NCBI GenBank assembly: GCA_947571775.1
Contig: CANOZK010000001.1
Location: 243,569 to 307,568 of the forward strand
Direction: 5' to 3'
DNA length: 64,000 nucleotides
Source of the DNA: an uncultured Lachnospiraceae bacterium
GTDB taxonomy: Bacteria; Bacillota; Clostridia; Lachnospirales; Lachnospiraceae
Shown: positions 9,633-18,937 of the stretch, piece by piece
How positions within the stretch are numbered: the first letter of the stretch is position 1
Layout: each line of letters begins with the position of its first letter
The notes under the pieces: generated by a model
Told to the model about the DNA's origin: nothing
Databases searched by the model: none
The model's input: the letters and a program-made list of their open reading frames with translations, nothing else
Made by a program: the position numbers and the translations under genes

Positions 9633-10076
9633 TTAATGGGCCGTGTTCACAAACACAATACTGGAATCTCCCCGCTGGGCCTGCTCCAGCACGGCCTCGG
9701 CCAGCGCCTGAAACGTCTCGTGAGAGGAGGAAGCTCCGGTGAGCGCGTCGATATCGCCCTCGCCTTGTCCCTCCAGAAGCTGGCCGGCATAATAGCGGGT
9801 GTACTCGTTGGGATAAGTACCGTCTGTATGAAGCATCGTCTGCATATAGGCATTATCCCAGCTCTTGATAAAGCCGCTGGCATTCTCTGCGTTGTACTCC
9901 ACAGAGATGATGTTCCCATCCTTCACCAAAATGGTAATGTATTCCTTCCAGCCATAGTTAAACTCTGCCGCCTGAGCAGTGTAATAACCGTCCTGGAGAC
10001 CTTCCTTCCCGCCGCAGGCTGTCAGCAGCGATACTATCAGCAGCAGACTCACAAGCATGATAAAAACCCGTTTCAT
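9633..10076 (-). CDS. FMN-binding-domain lipoprotein
   Basis: This 147-residue exported lipoprotein has signal peptide [21 protein letters not shown] with lipobox LTAC, so Cys21 is the expected anchor. The rest is one FMN-binding domain: DGYYTA at the start and DALTGASSS near residue 115. The latter matches the Dxx(S/T)GA(S/T) motif that ApbE flavinylates on Thr. Related domains serve extracellular electron transfer. Its start codon overlaps the stop of the upstream MCP gene (ATGA), so it is probably translated together with it. That link suggests a redox or electron-acceptor sensing role, which is inference. Confidence 0.85.
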   Translation of the reverse strand: MKRVFIMLVSLLLIVSLLTACGGKEGLQDGYYTAQAAEFNYGWKEYITILVKDGNIISVEYNAENASGFIKSWDNAYMQTMLHTDGTYPNEYTRYYAGQLLEGQGEGDIDALTGASSSHETFQALAEAVLEQAQRGDSSIVFVNTAH

Positions 10077-12115
10077 TTGCCGTCTCCCTCCTTCAAAGTA
10101 AATTTTTGCACCTGAGATTGGAGCGCCTCGGCTTCTTTTGCCAGTGAACCGCTGGACTGCTCTGTTTCTTTTGCGTTTTGCAGATTGCGGTCTGCAATAG
10201 AGGAAATGGCATCGATTCGTTCCTCCATAACAGCCAGAGCGGTTTCCTGCCCCTGTACCGCCGTCGCTAACTGATCCGAGATGGTGTTAATCTGCGTAGA
10301 AACATCTGAAATAGCACGGAGGGAACCGGCAGTATCAGCGGTCAGTGTTACGCCAGTCTGGATAATTGCCTGCGTATTGCTGAGCATTTCCGTAGCGCTC
10401 TGCGCGGCCTGGGCGCTCTTGGCGGCTAACTGCTTAACCTCGTCGGCCACCACCGCGAATCCCTTGCCGGCAGATCCGGCGCGGGCGGCTTCCACAGAGG
10501 CGTTGAGGGAGAGTATATTGGTTTGGAATGCAATGTCCTCAATGTCCTTTGCGATTTTTGTAATTTGCTGCGCGTTCGCATTGATGCCGTCCATTGCAGA
10601 GGTCAGAGCGGCCATCTGTTGGTTGGTGCTTTGAATACGCCGGGTGATCTCCTCTGTTTGGGAACGAGTCTGACCGCTGCTCTTGGTGACGTCAGCCAGC
10701 CGCTCCTTCACATGAGTCACCTCATGAACCAGTTCCTCGGCAGACTGATTTTGCTCCAAAGACGCCTGATGCAGTTGTATAGATTGACTGCTCAGTTGGT
10801 CCGACATATCTGTAAGATGGTCCGCTGCGGCACGGAATCCAAGAAGCGTCTCGTTCATCGATTCGATGATTGTGCGCAGGCTGCTTCGGATCAACACAAA
10901 GTCGCCCTTGTAGTCCACCTGAGGTTCGGTACGCAGGTCGCCGCCCGCAACCTGTGTCAATACCTGCTGGATGTCGGATATGTATCGGTTTACACTTTCC
11001 ACCGTGGCGTCTAGTGTCTGTGTCATGACCTCCAACTCATCTCCGGTGGAAACAGGGAGCACATCCGTGTGCAGGTCGCCGTTGGAGAGAGCCACCATTC
11101 GGTCTGTCACGCTCTTTACCGGGCGGGAGATGGAACGGGCCAGGCGCAGAACCAGCAGAATGGAGACAATCAAAACTACCAGAGTCGCCACAACGGATAC
11201 CAGCATCGCCCCTCTAATCAAATGGTTGTAATCCGACTTGGGAACTTGGATAACCAATGACCACTGGGTTCCCCGAATGGGTGAAAAAGCCACCAGCATC
11301 TGCTCTGAGTCAATGGAAAATTCTATGGCTCCCGTCTCTCCGGTGGTCACACGTTCCACCGCATCCCCATTTCCGTCGCTGAGTTGAACGATCGAGCTTT
11401 TGCTGAGGGCCAAAGACTGGTCTGGATGGCCGATAACAATCCCCTCCTGGTTGACCATATAGGCCATACCGTTTTTTCCCAAGTTGATGCTGCTGATAAC
11501 ATCGTTGAGCGTGTCGTACTTATAAACGCCTACCACATACAGGGCCGTCTCACCATCTTCTTTCACCGGCATCCCCATCGTAATGCCCAGCTTATCCTGA
11601 TAAATGGTGGAAGAGTCGGTAGTCAGATTATCTGTTTCCTGCAAAAGCGTAAAAAAAACGCTATCCAGATTTTCCGGCGCGCTGTCAATTCCCTGTATCA
11701 GATGCCCATCCAGGTCATACAAGGCGATTGTGTAAAGCTCGTAAATCTCTGCGGCTTCTTCCAGTACCGCAGCGCGGTTTTCCTTAGTTGCCGCAGCATC
11801 TGGGCGGGATGCCTCGGCTTCGTCTGCGCCGCTTGCGGCGGTTACAGTATTCATTCTGGGATCGCCGGCAATGGTCATCATGCGATCCGCCAGCATATGG
11901 ATGTTGGCCTCCACCGTCTTTGCCGACTGCCGGGCCATTGGCTGAAGGCTGTCCAGCAAAATGTTGTTAGCAAGTGACTGCATGGAGAGGGCCATAATAA
12001 CACAACATATGACCACTAATATTAAGATATTAAGCGTAGTATTTCTCAATATCCTTCCATCCAGGGTCCGTCTCATCCCCTGGTTGGCGTGGGAGGCCGC
12101 GCGCTTTCCCATCAT
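10073..12115 (-). CDS. Methyl-accepting chemotaxis protein with double-Cache sensor
   Basis: The 680-residue chemoreceptor has TM1 at about residues 25-50 and a large extracellular domain (about 55-310) of dCache type, with segments such as [15 protein letters not shown] and [15 protein letters not shown]2 near 325 is followed by HAMP and the signalling coiled coil with [20 protein letters not shown] and [13 protein letters not shown]. The frame is open to 12202, but the first 29 codons are unlike the family and AAGGAG precedes the ATG at 12115. Its stop overlaps the start of the FMN-binding lipoprotein by four bases. The two proteins may cooperate in sensing. Confidence 0.9.
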   Translation of the reverse strand: MMGKRAASHANQGMRRTLDGRILRNTTLNILILVVICCVIMALSMQSLANNILLDSLQPMARQSAKTVEANIHMLADRMMTIAGDPRMNTVTAASGADEAEASRPDAAATKENRAAVLEEAAEIYELYTIALYDLDGHLIQGIDSAPENLDSVFFTLLQETDNLTTDSSTIYQDKLGITMGMPVKEDGETALYVVGVYKYDTLNDVISSINLGKNGMAYMVNQEGIVIGHPDQSLALSKSSIVQLSDGNGDAVERVTTGETGAIEFSIDSEQMLVAFSPIRGTQWSLVIQVPKSDYNHLIRGAMLVSVVATLVVLIVSILLVLRLARSISRPVKSVTDRMVALSNGDLHTDVLPVSTGDELEVMTQTLDATVESVNRYISDIQQVLTQVAGGDLRTEPQVDYKGDFVLIRSSLRTIIESMNETLLGFRAAADHLTDMSDQLSSQSIQLHQASLEQNQSAEELVHEVTHVKERLADVTKSSGQTRSQTEEITRRIQSTNQQMAALTSAMDGINANAQQITKIAKDIEDIAFQTNILSLNASVEAARAGSAGKGFAVVADEVKQLAAKSAQAAQSATEMLSNTQAIIQTGVTLTADTAGSLRAISDVSTQINTISDQLATAVQGQETALAVMEERIDAISSIADRNLQNAKETEQSSGSLAKEAEALQSQVQKFTLKEGDGK

Positions 12116-12235
12116 GTTCCCATCGCTCCTTTTCCTGATGATTTTTGTTAATAAGCACAACAAAAGCCGCTCGATCCTCCAGACAAAAGCGTTGTATCGC
12201 ATAGCTGAATCGATGATCGATAGACTTTGAGTATT

Positions 12236-12244
12236 ATTATACCA
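12236..12244 (-). promoter_or_regulatory. Extended -10 promoter candidate of the chemoreceptor operon
   Basis: The minus strand reads TGGTATAAT, a perfect extended -10, about 120 bases upstream of the MCP start. The -35 region is weak. No sigma-D type element was found. Confidence 0.4.
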
Positions 12245-12401
12245 CAGATTGCGAATAAAGGAAAGTATTTTCTTGTACCGTTGACAACACAGGATTTTAA
12301 TATCGAAAACGAATTTTACAATATTTGAAAACGCTTCGCCGCCTATTGTTGAAAGTACATATAAAAGTACGTCTTACAAAGAAACAATGGCAGATATATA
12401 A

Positions 12402-12446
12402 GACAAAAAAGACTCCTTGGAGGTTCTTCCCGCAAAAAGTCTTTCT
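12402..12446 (-). terminator. Terminator after tRNA-Thr
   Basis: On the minus strand AAAGACT (12444-12438) pairs with AGTCTTT (12414-12408) and continues into a T tract, about 30 bases after the tRNA 3' end. Confidence 0.65.
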
Positions 12447-12475
12447 TGATTTGAATTATGAATTTAACTTAGACG

Positions 12476-12548
12476 AGCTGTCTAGGGGACTTGAACCCCC
12501 GACCTCCGCCTTACCAAGGCGACGCGCTACCGACTGCGCCAAGACAGC
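12476..12548 (-). tRNA. tRNA-Thr (anticodon GGT)
   Basis: The 73-nt cloverleaf has acceptor GCTGTCT/AGACAGC, D-arm stem GCGC/GCGC and anticodon stem TCGCC/GGCGG. The loop TTGGTAA gives anticodon GGT, and the T-arm GGGGG-TTCAAGT-CCCCT is complete. The discriminator is T, and CCA is not encoded. Confidence 0.95.
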
Positions 12549-12592
12549 TAATTCCTCTAACCGGACAAGCTGTTTCCCCCTATCCGCTATGT

Positions 12593-12621
12593 ATTCTAGC
12601 AAATTTACTTCCAGTTGTCAA
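12593..12621 (-). promoter_or_regulatory. Promoter of tRNA-Thr
   Basis: TTGACA-N17-TAGAAT on the minus strand, 45 bases upstream of the tRNA 5' end. Confidence 0.8.
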
Positions 12622-12657
12622 GCATCTTCTTTTCTTTTTTCATAAAGAAAAAAACAA

Positions 12658-12686
12658 TTTACAAACAGACAAATTTGTGATACGCT
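12658..12686 (+). promoter_or_regulatory. Candidate promoter of the metG T-box leader
   Basis: TTTACA-N17-TACGCT on the plus strand, just upstream of the leader RNA. The -10 is weak. Confidence 0.45.
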
Positions 12687-12699
12687 AAGATAACATCGA

Positions 12700-13011
12700 T
12701 AATGACCGTAAACACAAAGACGAAGAGAGTACATCGGCAGATATATTACAGAGAAATTCCCCAGGGATGCTATGTTTCAATGCAGCTTTCCGGCGCTGAG
12801 AGGGGATATATGGATACCGATGGAACATGGCTTCTGAGCGGCGCACCGAACCGTAGTTTTCTCTGCGGCAAGGCTGCGACAGGATTCGCCTGTTACAGCG
12901 AACGGGTATTTTGACGTACCCAACGAGACCTGCATCGTGAGGTGCAGATAAATAGAAGTGGTAACGCGGGTCTTCTCGCCTTCTCCTGGATAAAACGGGG
13001 AAGGCGTTTTT
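12700..13011 (+). promoter_or_regulatory. T-box leader (methionine) of metG
   Basis: The about 300-base leader before metG holds the T-box core (AGAAGTGGTAACGCGGGT, 12954-12971) and a stem III hairpin (CTGCA/TGCAG, about 12930-12948). An intrinsic terminator follows, CGCCTTCTCC (12977-12986) with GGGGAAGGCG (12997-13006) and five Ts. A likely specifier is ATG at 12826-12828, in the context GGAAC-ATG-G after the AGTA-containing loop-E side of stem I. Uncharged tRNA-Met should stabilise the antiterminator. The small ORF at 12702-12914 lies inside this RNA and is not a gene. Confidence 0.85.
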
Positions 13012-13044
13012 GTGTTACGAAAAAAATGAATAGGAGATATTTGT

Positions 13045-14997
13045 ATGAGCAAGGGAAAGTTCTATATGACAACAGCCATTACCTACACTTCGGGCAAGCC
13101 CCATATCGGCAACACCTATGAAGCAATTCTAGCAGACAGCATCGCCCGCTTCAAACGCCTGCAAGGATATGAGGTTTTCTTTCAGACCGGAACCGACGAG
13201 CATGGGCAGAAGGTAGAGTTAAAAGCCGCGGACGCCAACGTAACACCAAAAGAATTTGTAGACCAGGTAGCTGGGGAAATCAAGAGCATCTGGGATTTGA
13301 TGAACACTTCTTACGATAAATTTATCCGCACCACAGATGAATATCACGAAAAGCAGGTACAGAAGATTTTCAAAAAATTATACGACCAGGGGGATATTTA
13401 TAAAGGCTACTACGAAGGTTTGTATTGTACTCCCTGCGAAGCGTTTTTTACAGAATCCCAGTTAAAAGACGGGAAATGTCCCGACTGCGGCCGGGACGTG
13501 GCCCCCGCCAAAGAAGAAGCTTATTTCTTTAAAATGAGCAAATACGCCGACCGGCTGATCGAGCACATCAACAGCCACCCGGAATTTATCCAGCCGGTGT
13601 CCCGCAAAAACGAGATTATGAATAACTTCTTGCTGCCCGGACTGCAAGATCTGTGTGTTTCCCGGACTTCCTTCCAGTGGGGAATTCCCGTTGACTTCGA
13701 TCCCAAACACGTAGTCTATGTGTGGCTGGACGCGCTGACCAACTATATTACGGGCATCGGCTACGACTGCGACGGGGCGCAGCCAGAGCAGTTTCAGAAA
13801 AACTGGCCGGCGGATCTGCATCTGATCGGAAAGGATATTATCCGCTTTCATACAATTTACTGGCCTATTTTCCTCATGGCACTGGATCTGCCTCTGCCAA
13901 AACAAATTTTCGGCCATCCCTGGCTGCTTCAGGGAGAGGGAAAGATGAGCAAGTCCAAGGGCAACGTGCTGTATGCCGACGAACTGGTAGATTTCTTTGG
14001 CGTTGATGCGGTGCGCTATTTCGTCCTTCACGAAATGCCGTTTGAGAACGATGGGGTAATCACTTGGGAGTTAATGGTAGAGCGGATGAACTCGGAATTG
14101 GCCAACACTCTGGGCAACCTGGTCAACCGCACCATCTCTATGTCAAACAAATTCTTTGACGGCGTGGTAACCAACACCCAGGTCTGCGAACCGGTGGACG
14201 AAGACTTAAAAGCCGTGGCCACGGCGGCCGCCAAAAAGGTGGAGGACAAGATGGAAAAGCTGCGCGTCGCAGACGCCATGACAGAAATTTTCACTTTGTT
14301 TAAACGCTGCAACAAATACATCGACGAAACCATGCCTTGGGCGTTGGCAAAAGAAGAGGAAAAAAAGGATCGGCTCGCTACCGTTCTCTATAACCTGGTG
14401 GAAGGGATTTACATCGGCACCACCTTGTTAGAGCCTTTTATGCCGGAAACCGCCCAGCGCATTTTCAAACAGATCCATGCGGAAACACGGGGCATGGATA
14501 CCCTCGAAACATTCGGACTTTATCCGTCCGGCAGCCAGGTAACCAGCCAGCCGGAAATTCTGTTCGCCCGCCAGGATATCAAAGAAGTCCTGGAAAAAGT
14601 AGAGAAGCTCCATCCTCAAAAACCGGAAGAGGCGCAGCCGGAAGCTCCCGTTCTTGATATCGAGGCAAAACCGGAAATCACCCTGGAGGATTTCGACAAG
14701 CTGCAGTTCCAGGTAGGGGAAATCATCGCCTGCGAGCCTGTGAAAAAATCCCGTAAGCTTCTGTGCTCTCAAGTTCGTATTGGAAAACAGGTGCGGCAAA
14801 TTGTCTCCGGTATCAAAGCCGATTATACCCCAGAAGAAATGGTGGGCAAAAAAGTCATGGTTCTGACAAACTTAAAGCCTGCGAAACTGGCAGGCGTAAT
14901 GTCTGAGGGTATGATTCTGTGCGCTGAAAACGCCGACGGTCATCTGTCATTGATGACCCCTGAGAGGGATATGCCTGCTGGGGCGGAAATCTGTTAA
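13045..14997 (+). CDS. metG: Methionyl-tRNA synthetase with C-terminal tRNA-binding domain
   Basis: It charges tRNA-Met. In the 650-residue protein the HIGH motif appears as HIGN (residues 20-23) and KMSKS at residues 300-304. A zinc-knuckle insert reads CTPCEAFF...CPDCGR (about 132-153). The anticodon-binding helical domain follows, and a Trbp111-like EMAP domain occupies about residues 545-650 (DFDKLQFQVGEIIACEPV...). AGGAGA precedes the start. Regulation by the upstream T-box is strongly indicated, and a terminator follows. Confidence 0.97.
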   Translation: MSKGKFYMTTAITYTSGKPHIGNTYEAILADSIARFKRLQGYEVFFQTGTDEHGQKVELKAADANVTPKEFVDQVAGEIKSIWDLMNTSYDKFIRTTDEYHEKQVQKIFKKLYDQGDIYKGYYEGLYCTPCEAFFTESQLKDGKCPDCGRDVAPAKEEAYFFKMSKYADRLIEHINSHPEFIQPVSRKNEIMNNFLLPGLQDLCVSRTSFQWGIPVDFDPKHVVYVWLDALTNYITGIGYDCDGAQPEQFQKNWPADLHLIGKDIIRFHTIYWPIFLMALDLPLPKQIFGHPWLLQGEGKMSKSKGNVLYADELVDFFGVDAVRYFVLHEMPFENDGVITWELMVERMNSELANTLGNLVNRTISMSNKFFDGVVTNTQVCEPVDEDLKAVATAAAKKVEDKMEKLRVADAMTEIFTLFKRCNKYIDETMPWALAKEEEKKDRLATVLYNLVEGIYIGTTLLEPFMPETAQRIFKQIHAETRGMDTLETFGLYPSGSQVTSQPEILFARQDIKEVLEKVEKLHPQKPEEAQPEAPVLDIEAKPEITLEDFDKLQFQVGEIIACEPVKKSRKLLCSQVRIGKQVRQIVSGIKADYTPEEMVGKKVMVLTNLKPAKLAGVMSEGMILCAENADGHLSLMTPERDMPAGAEIC

Positions 14998-15028
14998 ACT
15001 GAATAAATAGACATGCTCATCTGACAGC

Positions 15029-15070
15029 AAACCGCAGCGAATAGAAATATCCTATCCGCTGCGGTTTTTA
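15029..15070 (+). terminator. Terminator of metG
   Basis: AACCGCAGCGAATAG (15029-15043) pairs with CTATCCGCTGCGGTT (15052-15066) with one mismatch, and Ts follow. Confidence 0.88.
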
Positions 15071-15388
15071 TGATTCTTTCCTTCCGTCAGCCCTTCTTTT
15101 CGTCCATTCTCAAATATTGGCCTTCCAACCTTCGTCATCGTGATTTCATCCGATTTACTGATCAATTTATTTTTCCCGATGCTCCAGTTTATATTTGACC
15201 CTCTGATAAATCTCTTCTGTTGGGAGCCGCCCCACAAATACCTGTTCCATACGCAGTTCATTTGCCGACACTGCCGGAAGGATTCTGGGCAGTTTGAGTC
15301 CATAAGCTTCAAAGGAGCGTTCTTTGTAAGCCTCACTAAGCGCTTTAAATTCTATGTCCTTGTTCCGATAAGCAGTCCCCTCTGACAC
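15052..15388 (-). pseudogene. Decayed Rpn-family (PD-(D/E)XK transposase-like nuclease) gene
   Basis: One minus-strand frame (15388 to 15167) begins MSEGTAYRNKDIEFKALSEA and continues SFEAYGLKLPRI...ANELRM. This looks like the N-terminus of Rpn-type proteins common in Lachnospiraceae. A different frame ends with SDEITMTKVGRPIFENGRKE, like the C-terminal tail of the same family. The catalytic middle (about 200 residues) is missing and the two pieces are frameshifted. Its 3' end overlaps the metG terminator. I infer an internal deletion and decay; the family assignment is from memory of motifs. Confidence 0.6.
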
Positions 15389-15464
15389 GATACCGCCTCC
15401 TTTGCTGCCATTGTATCATTACATCTGCCGCATTGCAAGGATGGCGCAGTTTTGTACTGTTTTT

Positions 15465-17432
15465 TTATTTTACAAAATACATCTGCTCTGGCGCCAGCTC
15501 TTCTTTGTCGAACAGATAGATCTGCCGTCTGGCGAATGTTTTTCCTATTTTGAATCTGGAATTGTTCTTCTTCCATTTCAGCAGCAATGCAGAATGGATA
15601 ATCACAAACACAGAGCCTGCATTGTGTACCAGGGCGCCCACAACCGGGTTGAGAATGCCGGAGAGAGCAAGCCCGATAGCGATAAAGTTTAGCGTCATGG
15701 AGAAAGTCAGATTTAACTTGATGGTTCTCATCATCTTCTTTGACAGTGCCAATAGATGGGGCAGTTCTTTTACCTCATCATCCACAAGAGCAATGTCGGC
15801 GGCGTCTACGGCAATGTCGCTTCCAATGCCGCCCATGGCAATTCCCACATCTGCTCTTTTCAGAGCGGGAGCATCGTTGATTCCGTCGCCGATCATACAA
15901 ACGGACTGTGTCTTCTCCTGATATTCCCCGATTAATCGAAGCTTATCTTCCGGCAGGCAATTTACGTGTATCTCATTGATATTTAATTTTCCTGCAATGG
16001 CGTTGGCGGCGTTTTCACTGTCGCCAGTCAGCAAGACAGGCTGAACATCTAATTTCTTTATGCTTGCTATCATGGAAGCGCTTTCCGCCCGCACCGTATC
16101 CGAAAGGACAAGATATCCTGCAAGTATACCGTCCACAGCAACGTAAATCAGGGTTCCGCCGCTTTGCAGATATGCATCGGCTTCCACATCTGATGTTAAT
16201 GCTATGTCATTGTCTGCAAGCATCTTCGGATTGCCGGCAAGTACCGTCCGGCCATTTACCACCGCAGATACTCCTCTTCCGGGCAGCATCTGAAATTGTT
16301 CGCAGGACAAAAGCTTGCCTTCTGCGCGCTGTTGGTAGCACTGTACAATGGATTTGCCAAGCGGATGCTCGGATAACTGTTCTGCTGCCGCCGTCAGGGC
16401 GTAAAGTTCTTTTTCCGTATAATCAGAAATGCTTTTTACCGCGGTTACCTGCGGGGTTCCGTATGTCAATGTTCCTGTTTTATCAAATGTAATTCTCGTT
16501 ACCTTAGATAAGCGCTCCAGCGCGTCGCCCTCCCGAACCAAAAAACCATGTTTCGTGGCATTGCCGATCGCCGCCATAATCGCCGTTGGCGTGGCTAGCA
16601 CCAATGCGCAAGGGCAAAATACAACCAAAATCGTCACCGCACGGATCACCTGTCCCGAAATCAGCCAGGTTAAAATAGCGGCTGTCAGCGCAACTACAAC
16701 AACCCAGGTAGCCCAACGGTCTGCAAGCCCTACGATTTTGGCTTTTCCCGCATCGGCAGACTGCACCAGACGTATCATGCGCTGAATGGAGCTGTCCTCG
16801 CCGACTTTCGTCGCTTCCATCTCAAAAACCCCAAACTGGTTGACCGTACCGCTGAAAATTTCATCTCCTGTCGTCTTATCTACTGGAAGGGATTCCCCGG
16901 TCATGACCGCCTGATTGATCGACGTCTGCCCAGATAAAATCACACCGTCCACGGGAATCGTCTCGCCGGGGAGCACCCGGATCACATCTCCGACTTTGAT
17001 TTGTTCGGCGGGAACAATTTTCTCTGACTCACCCGTCAGTACCCGCGCGGTCTGAGGAGTGAGACGCACCAGTTTTTCGATTCCGGCTCGTGCTTTCGCC
17101 ACAGTCAAGTCTTCCAACAACGCCCCAATCTGCATGATAAACGCTACCTCTCCGGCGGCAAAATCCTCTCCAATGCAGACAGACGCAATCAGCGCCAACG
17201 ACACCAGCACATCCGCCTTGATGTCAAACGCTGTCACAAGGCCGATAATCGCCTCCAGCACAATGGGAATTCCACACAACAGAATCGCCACCCAGGCTGC
17301 GTCAAAAGGCAGTGGTATCCAATCCAAAAGACTGATCAGCAGCGCAATACCGGAAACAATCAGGAAAGCAATATCCTTTTTCGTGCCTCCCAGTTCCAAG
17401 ATGTGTTCTACTTTTTCCACAAATGATTTCAT
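15465..17432 (-). CDS. Heavy-metal P1B-type ATPase
   Basis: This membrane pump exports metal ions at the cost of ATP. The 655-residue protein lacks any N-terminal CxxC metal-binding domain and begins with TM helices. It shows TGES (178-181), the intramembrane metal site CPC (273-275, in FCPCALVLATPTA), the phosphorylation site DKTGT from Asp317, and GDGINDAPALKRADVG near residue 545. The C-terminal tail is lysine-rich. The metal is uncertain: CPC fits Cu, Zn or Cd pumps, while the CsoR-type operators upstream favour copper. The ribosome site GGAAGGAGG is strong. Confidence 0.9.
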   Translation of the reverse strand: MKSFVEKVEHILELGGTKKDIAFLIVSGIALLISLLDWIPLPFDAAWVAILLCGIPIVLEAIIGLVTAFDIKADVLVSLALIASVCIGEDFAAGEVAFIMQIGALLEDLTVAKARAGIEKLVRLTPQTARVLTGESEKIVPAEQIKVGDVIRVLPGETIPVDGVILSGQTSINQAVMTGESLPVDKTTGDEIFSGTVNQFGVFEMEATKVGEDSSIQRMIRLVQSADAGKAKIVGLADRWATWVVVVALTAAILTWLISGQVIRAVTILVVFCPCALVLATPTAIMAAIGNATKHGFLVREGDALERLSKVTRITFDKTGTLTYGTPQVTAVKSISDYTEKELYALTAAAEQLSEHPLGKSIVQCYQQRAEGKLLSCEQFQMLPGRGVSAVVNGRTVLAGNPKMLADNDIALTSDVEADAYLQSGGTLIYVAVDGILAGYLVLSDTVRAESASMIASIKKLDVQPVLLTGDSENAANAIAGKLNINEIHVNCLPEDKLRLIGEYQEKTQSVCMIGDGINDAPALKRADVGIAMGGIGSDIAVDAADIALVDDEVKELPHLLALSKKMMRTIKLNLTFSMTLNFIAIGLALSGILNPVVGALVHNAGSVFVIIHSALLLKWKKNNSRFKIGKTFARRQIYLFDKEELAPEQMYFVK

Positions 17433-17451
17433 AAGAATCCTCCTTCCTACT

Positions 17452-17500
17452 ACCTATGGGGGTATAGGTTCATTATACCTATGGGGGTATAGGTTGTCAA
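17452..17500 (-). promoter_or_regulatory. Promoter with two CsoR-type operators upstream of the metal ATPase
   Basis: Two identical 18-bp sites ACCTATGGGGGTATAGGT (17452-17469 and 17477-17494) have six-base inverted arms flanking a G tract, the layout of CsoR operators. On the minus strand the promoter is TTGACA (17500-17495), N17, TATAAT (17477-17472). One operator therefore fills the spacer and the other covers the transcription start. Confidence 0.85.
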
Positions 17501-17555
17501 GAGGAAAAATCAACGGAATATGCAAATACGTTCTCTTGGCCCGTTGTTTGCGGAA

Positions 17556-17590
17556 ATAAAAAAAGACAGCCGAATCCATGACTGTCTCTT
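17556..17590 (-). terminator. Terminator of the yqeY-csoR unit
   Basis: On the minus strand AGACAG (17587-17582 complement) pairs with CTGTCT (17569-17564 complement), with a seven-T run after it, between csoR and the ATPase promoter. Confidence 0.75.
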
Positions 17591-17611
17591 CTTTTCTCAA
17601 AAAATTCAATT

Positions 17612-17887
17612 TTATTGCATATTCGCAAAACGTTCTACTGCCTTTGTGAATTTTTCCAGAGTCTTTTCTGCATCTCCATTTTCAATTCCATCCCGAACAC
17701 AATGCTTAATATGCCCTTCCAGCACCACCTGGCCCACTTTATTCAGCGCAGATTTCGCCGCATTGATTTGAGAAAGGATATCCTCGCAGGGGATGTCTTC
17801 ATCTACCATCCGGTCAATTGCCTGTACTTGTCCCACTATTTTCTTCAATCTGCGGTGCAGATTTTCCGCATCCATACATTGTCTCAT
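17612..17887 (-). CDS. csoR: CsoR-family metal-sensing repressor
   Basis: This 91-residue all-helical repressor is of the DUF156 family. The ligand pattern Cys34, His59, Cys63 has exactly the spacing (25 and 4) of the Cu(I) site of CsoR, unlike the RcnR or FrmR fingerprints. In apo form it should bind the two G-tract palindromes upstream of the adjacent ATPase gene and release on copper binding. It starts seven bases after the yqeY stop, so it is probably co-transcribed with yqeY rather than autoregulated. An alternative in-frame start is Met5. Confidence 0.88.
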   Translation of the reverse strand: MRQCMDAENLHRRLKKIVGQVQAIDRMVDEDIPCEDILSQINAAKSALNKVGQVVLEGHIKHCVRDGIENGDAEKTLEKFTKAVERFANMQ

Positions 17888-17894
17888 AACGATG

Positions 17895-18341
17895 CTACTC
17901 CATCATCGAACCCAGTACTTGGTTGACCAGTTTTCCGTCCGCCTTGCCTTTTACCTGCGGCATAAGCTGTTTCATAATCCTTCCCTTGTCTTTGCCGGTG
18001 GGCGTCTCAATGCCCAGTTCTTTCAACACTTCGCGGATCACGGCTTGAATCTCTGCCTCGTCCATCATCTTCGGGGCAAATTCCTGATAAACGGCAATCC
18101 GAAGCCGGCACTCCTCGATGATATCCGTGCGATCCTCGGGCGTGAGCTCCAGCGTTTCCTGTGTCTGTTTGATTTCTTTGAGAATCACTTCGTTTTCTTC
18201 TGTCTCTGTCAAATCCTCCCGTTTGTCAATGGCTTTGTTTTTCAGAGCGGCCAGCAGCATGGAGAGCGCGTCTTTTCTGGGCTTGTCCTTTTTCTTCATG
18301 GCCTGTGTCATTTCGCTTCTTACTTCGTCTATTTTACTCAT
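17895..18341 (-). CDS. yqeY: GatB/YqeY domain protein
   Basis: The 148-residue protein matches YqeY, the stand-alone form of the GatB/GatE tail domain: the start MSKIDEVRSEMTQAMKKKD, KNKAIDKRE, and the C-terminal GKADGKLVNQVLG helix. YqeY is linked to tRNA metabolism by homology to the amidotransferase tail, but its role is not firmly known. CAGGAGG stands before the ATG. csoR follows directly, an unusual neighbour that makes csoR expression depend on this promoter. Confidence 0.9.
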   Translation of the reverse strand: MSKIDEVRSEMTQAMKKKDKPRKDALSMLLAALKNKAIDKREDLTETEENEVILKEIKQTQETLELTPEDRTDIIEECRLRIAVYQEFAPKMMDEAEIQAVIREVLKELGIETPTGKDKGRIMKQLMPQVKGKADGKLVNQVLGSMME

Positions 18342-18410
18342 TTTCGAGCACCTCCTGAACCATTTTTTCTTAATTATTATAGCGGTTCAAAAGGGAAAAG
18401 TCCATGCCTT

Positions 18411-18845
18411 TTATTCCTGCCATTTGAAAATCACAATCCCCACGATGGCAATCACCATGCCGATGATTTTGCGCCACTCAAGGGGCTGCTTATCCACGCC
18501 GAACATTCCGAACAGTTCAATCACATAGGCTATAATCAATTGGGAAATGACGATCAGCATCACAGATTTTGCAGGGCCGAGGGCACTCATGCTCTGTATC
18601 ACCGTCACGGTAATAAATGCGCCGATCACACCGCCTAGTAATGTATATTTCGGTTCTGTCTGAAAAAGGGCGGTGACGCTGGAGCGTCCGGTAAAGAGCC
18701 ATGCAACAATGCAGACGGCAAAAGCGCTGAGCTGCACCCAGCCGGTGGATACCCAAAGACCCGCCTGTTTTGTCACCTGTGTGTTAAAAACGCCCTGAAT
18801 ACTCATCAGGGCGCCGGATAATAATGCAATTAGAATTCCAAACAT
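18411..18845 (-). CDS. DMT-superfamily transporter, YdcZ (DUF606) type
   Basis: A 144-residue integral membrane protein with five predicted TM helices and a half-size EamA-like fold. Segments GALMSIQGVFNTQ, GWVQLSAFAV and a C-terminal GMVIAIVGIVIFKWQE resemble the YdcZ family. Such half-transporters often work as dimers; the substrate is unknown. It stands alone on the minus strand between yqeY and a DUF3877-like gene. Confidence 0.8.
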   Translation of the reverse strand: MFGILIALLSGALMSIQGVFNTQVTKQAGLWVSTGWVQLSAFAVCIVAWLFTGRSSVTALFQTEPKYTLLGGVIGAFITVTVIQSMSALGPAKSVMLIVISQLIIAYVIELFGMFGVDKQPLEWRKIIGMVIAIVGIVIFKWQE

Positions 18846-18937
18846 TTTTTCCCTCCCGGATACGTCGTAACCGTTCCGATATCTTTACGATTACGATACC
18901 TCATTTTTATCTATAACGTATCCAGCCCTCAGAGAAA

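Noticed and set aside
12702..12914. 70-residue ORF upstream of metG
   Set aside because: It lies within the T-box leader RNA, whose conserved core and terminator explain the region.
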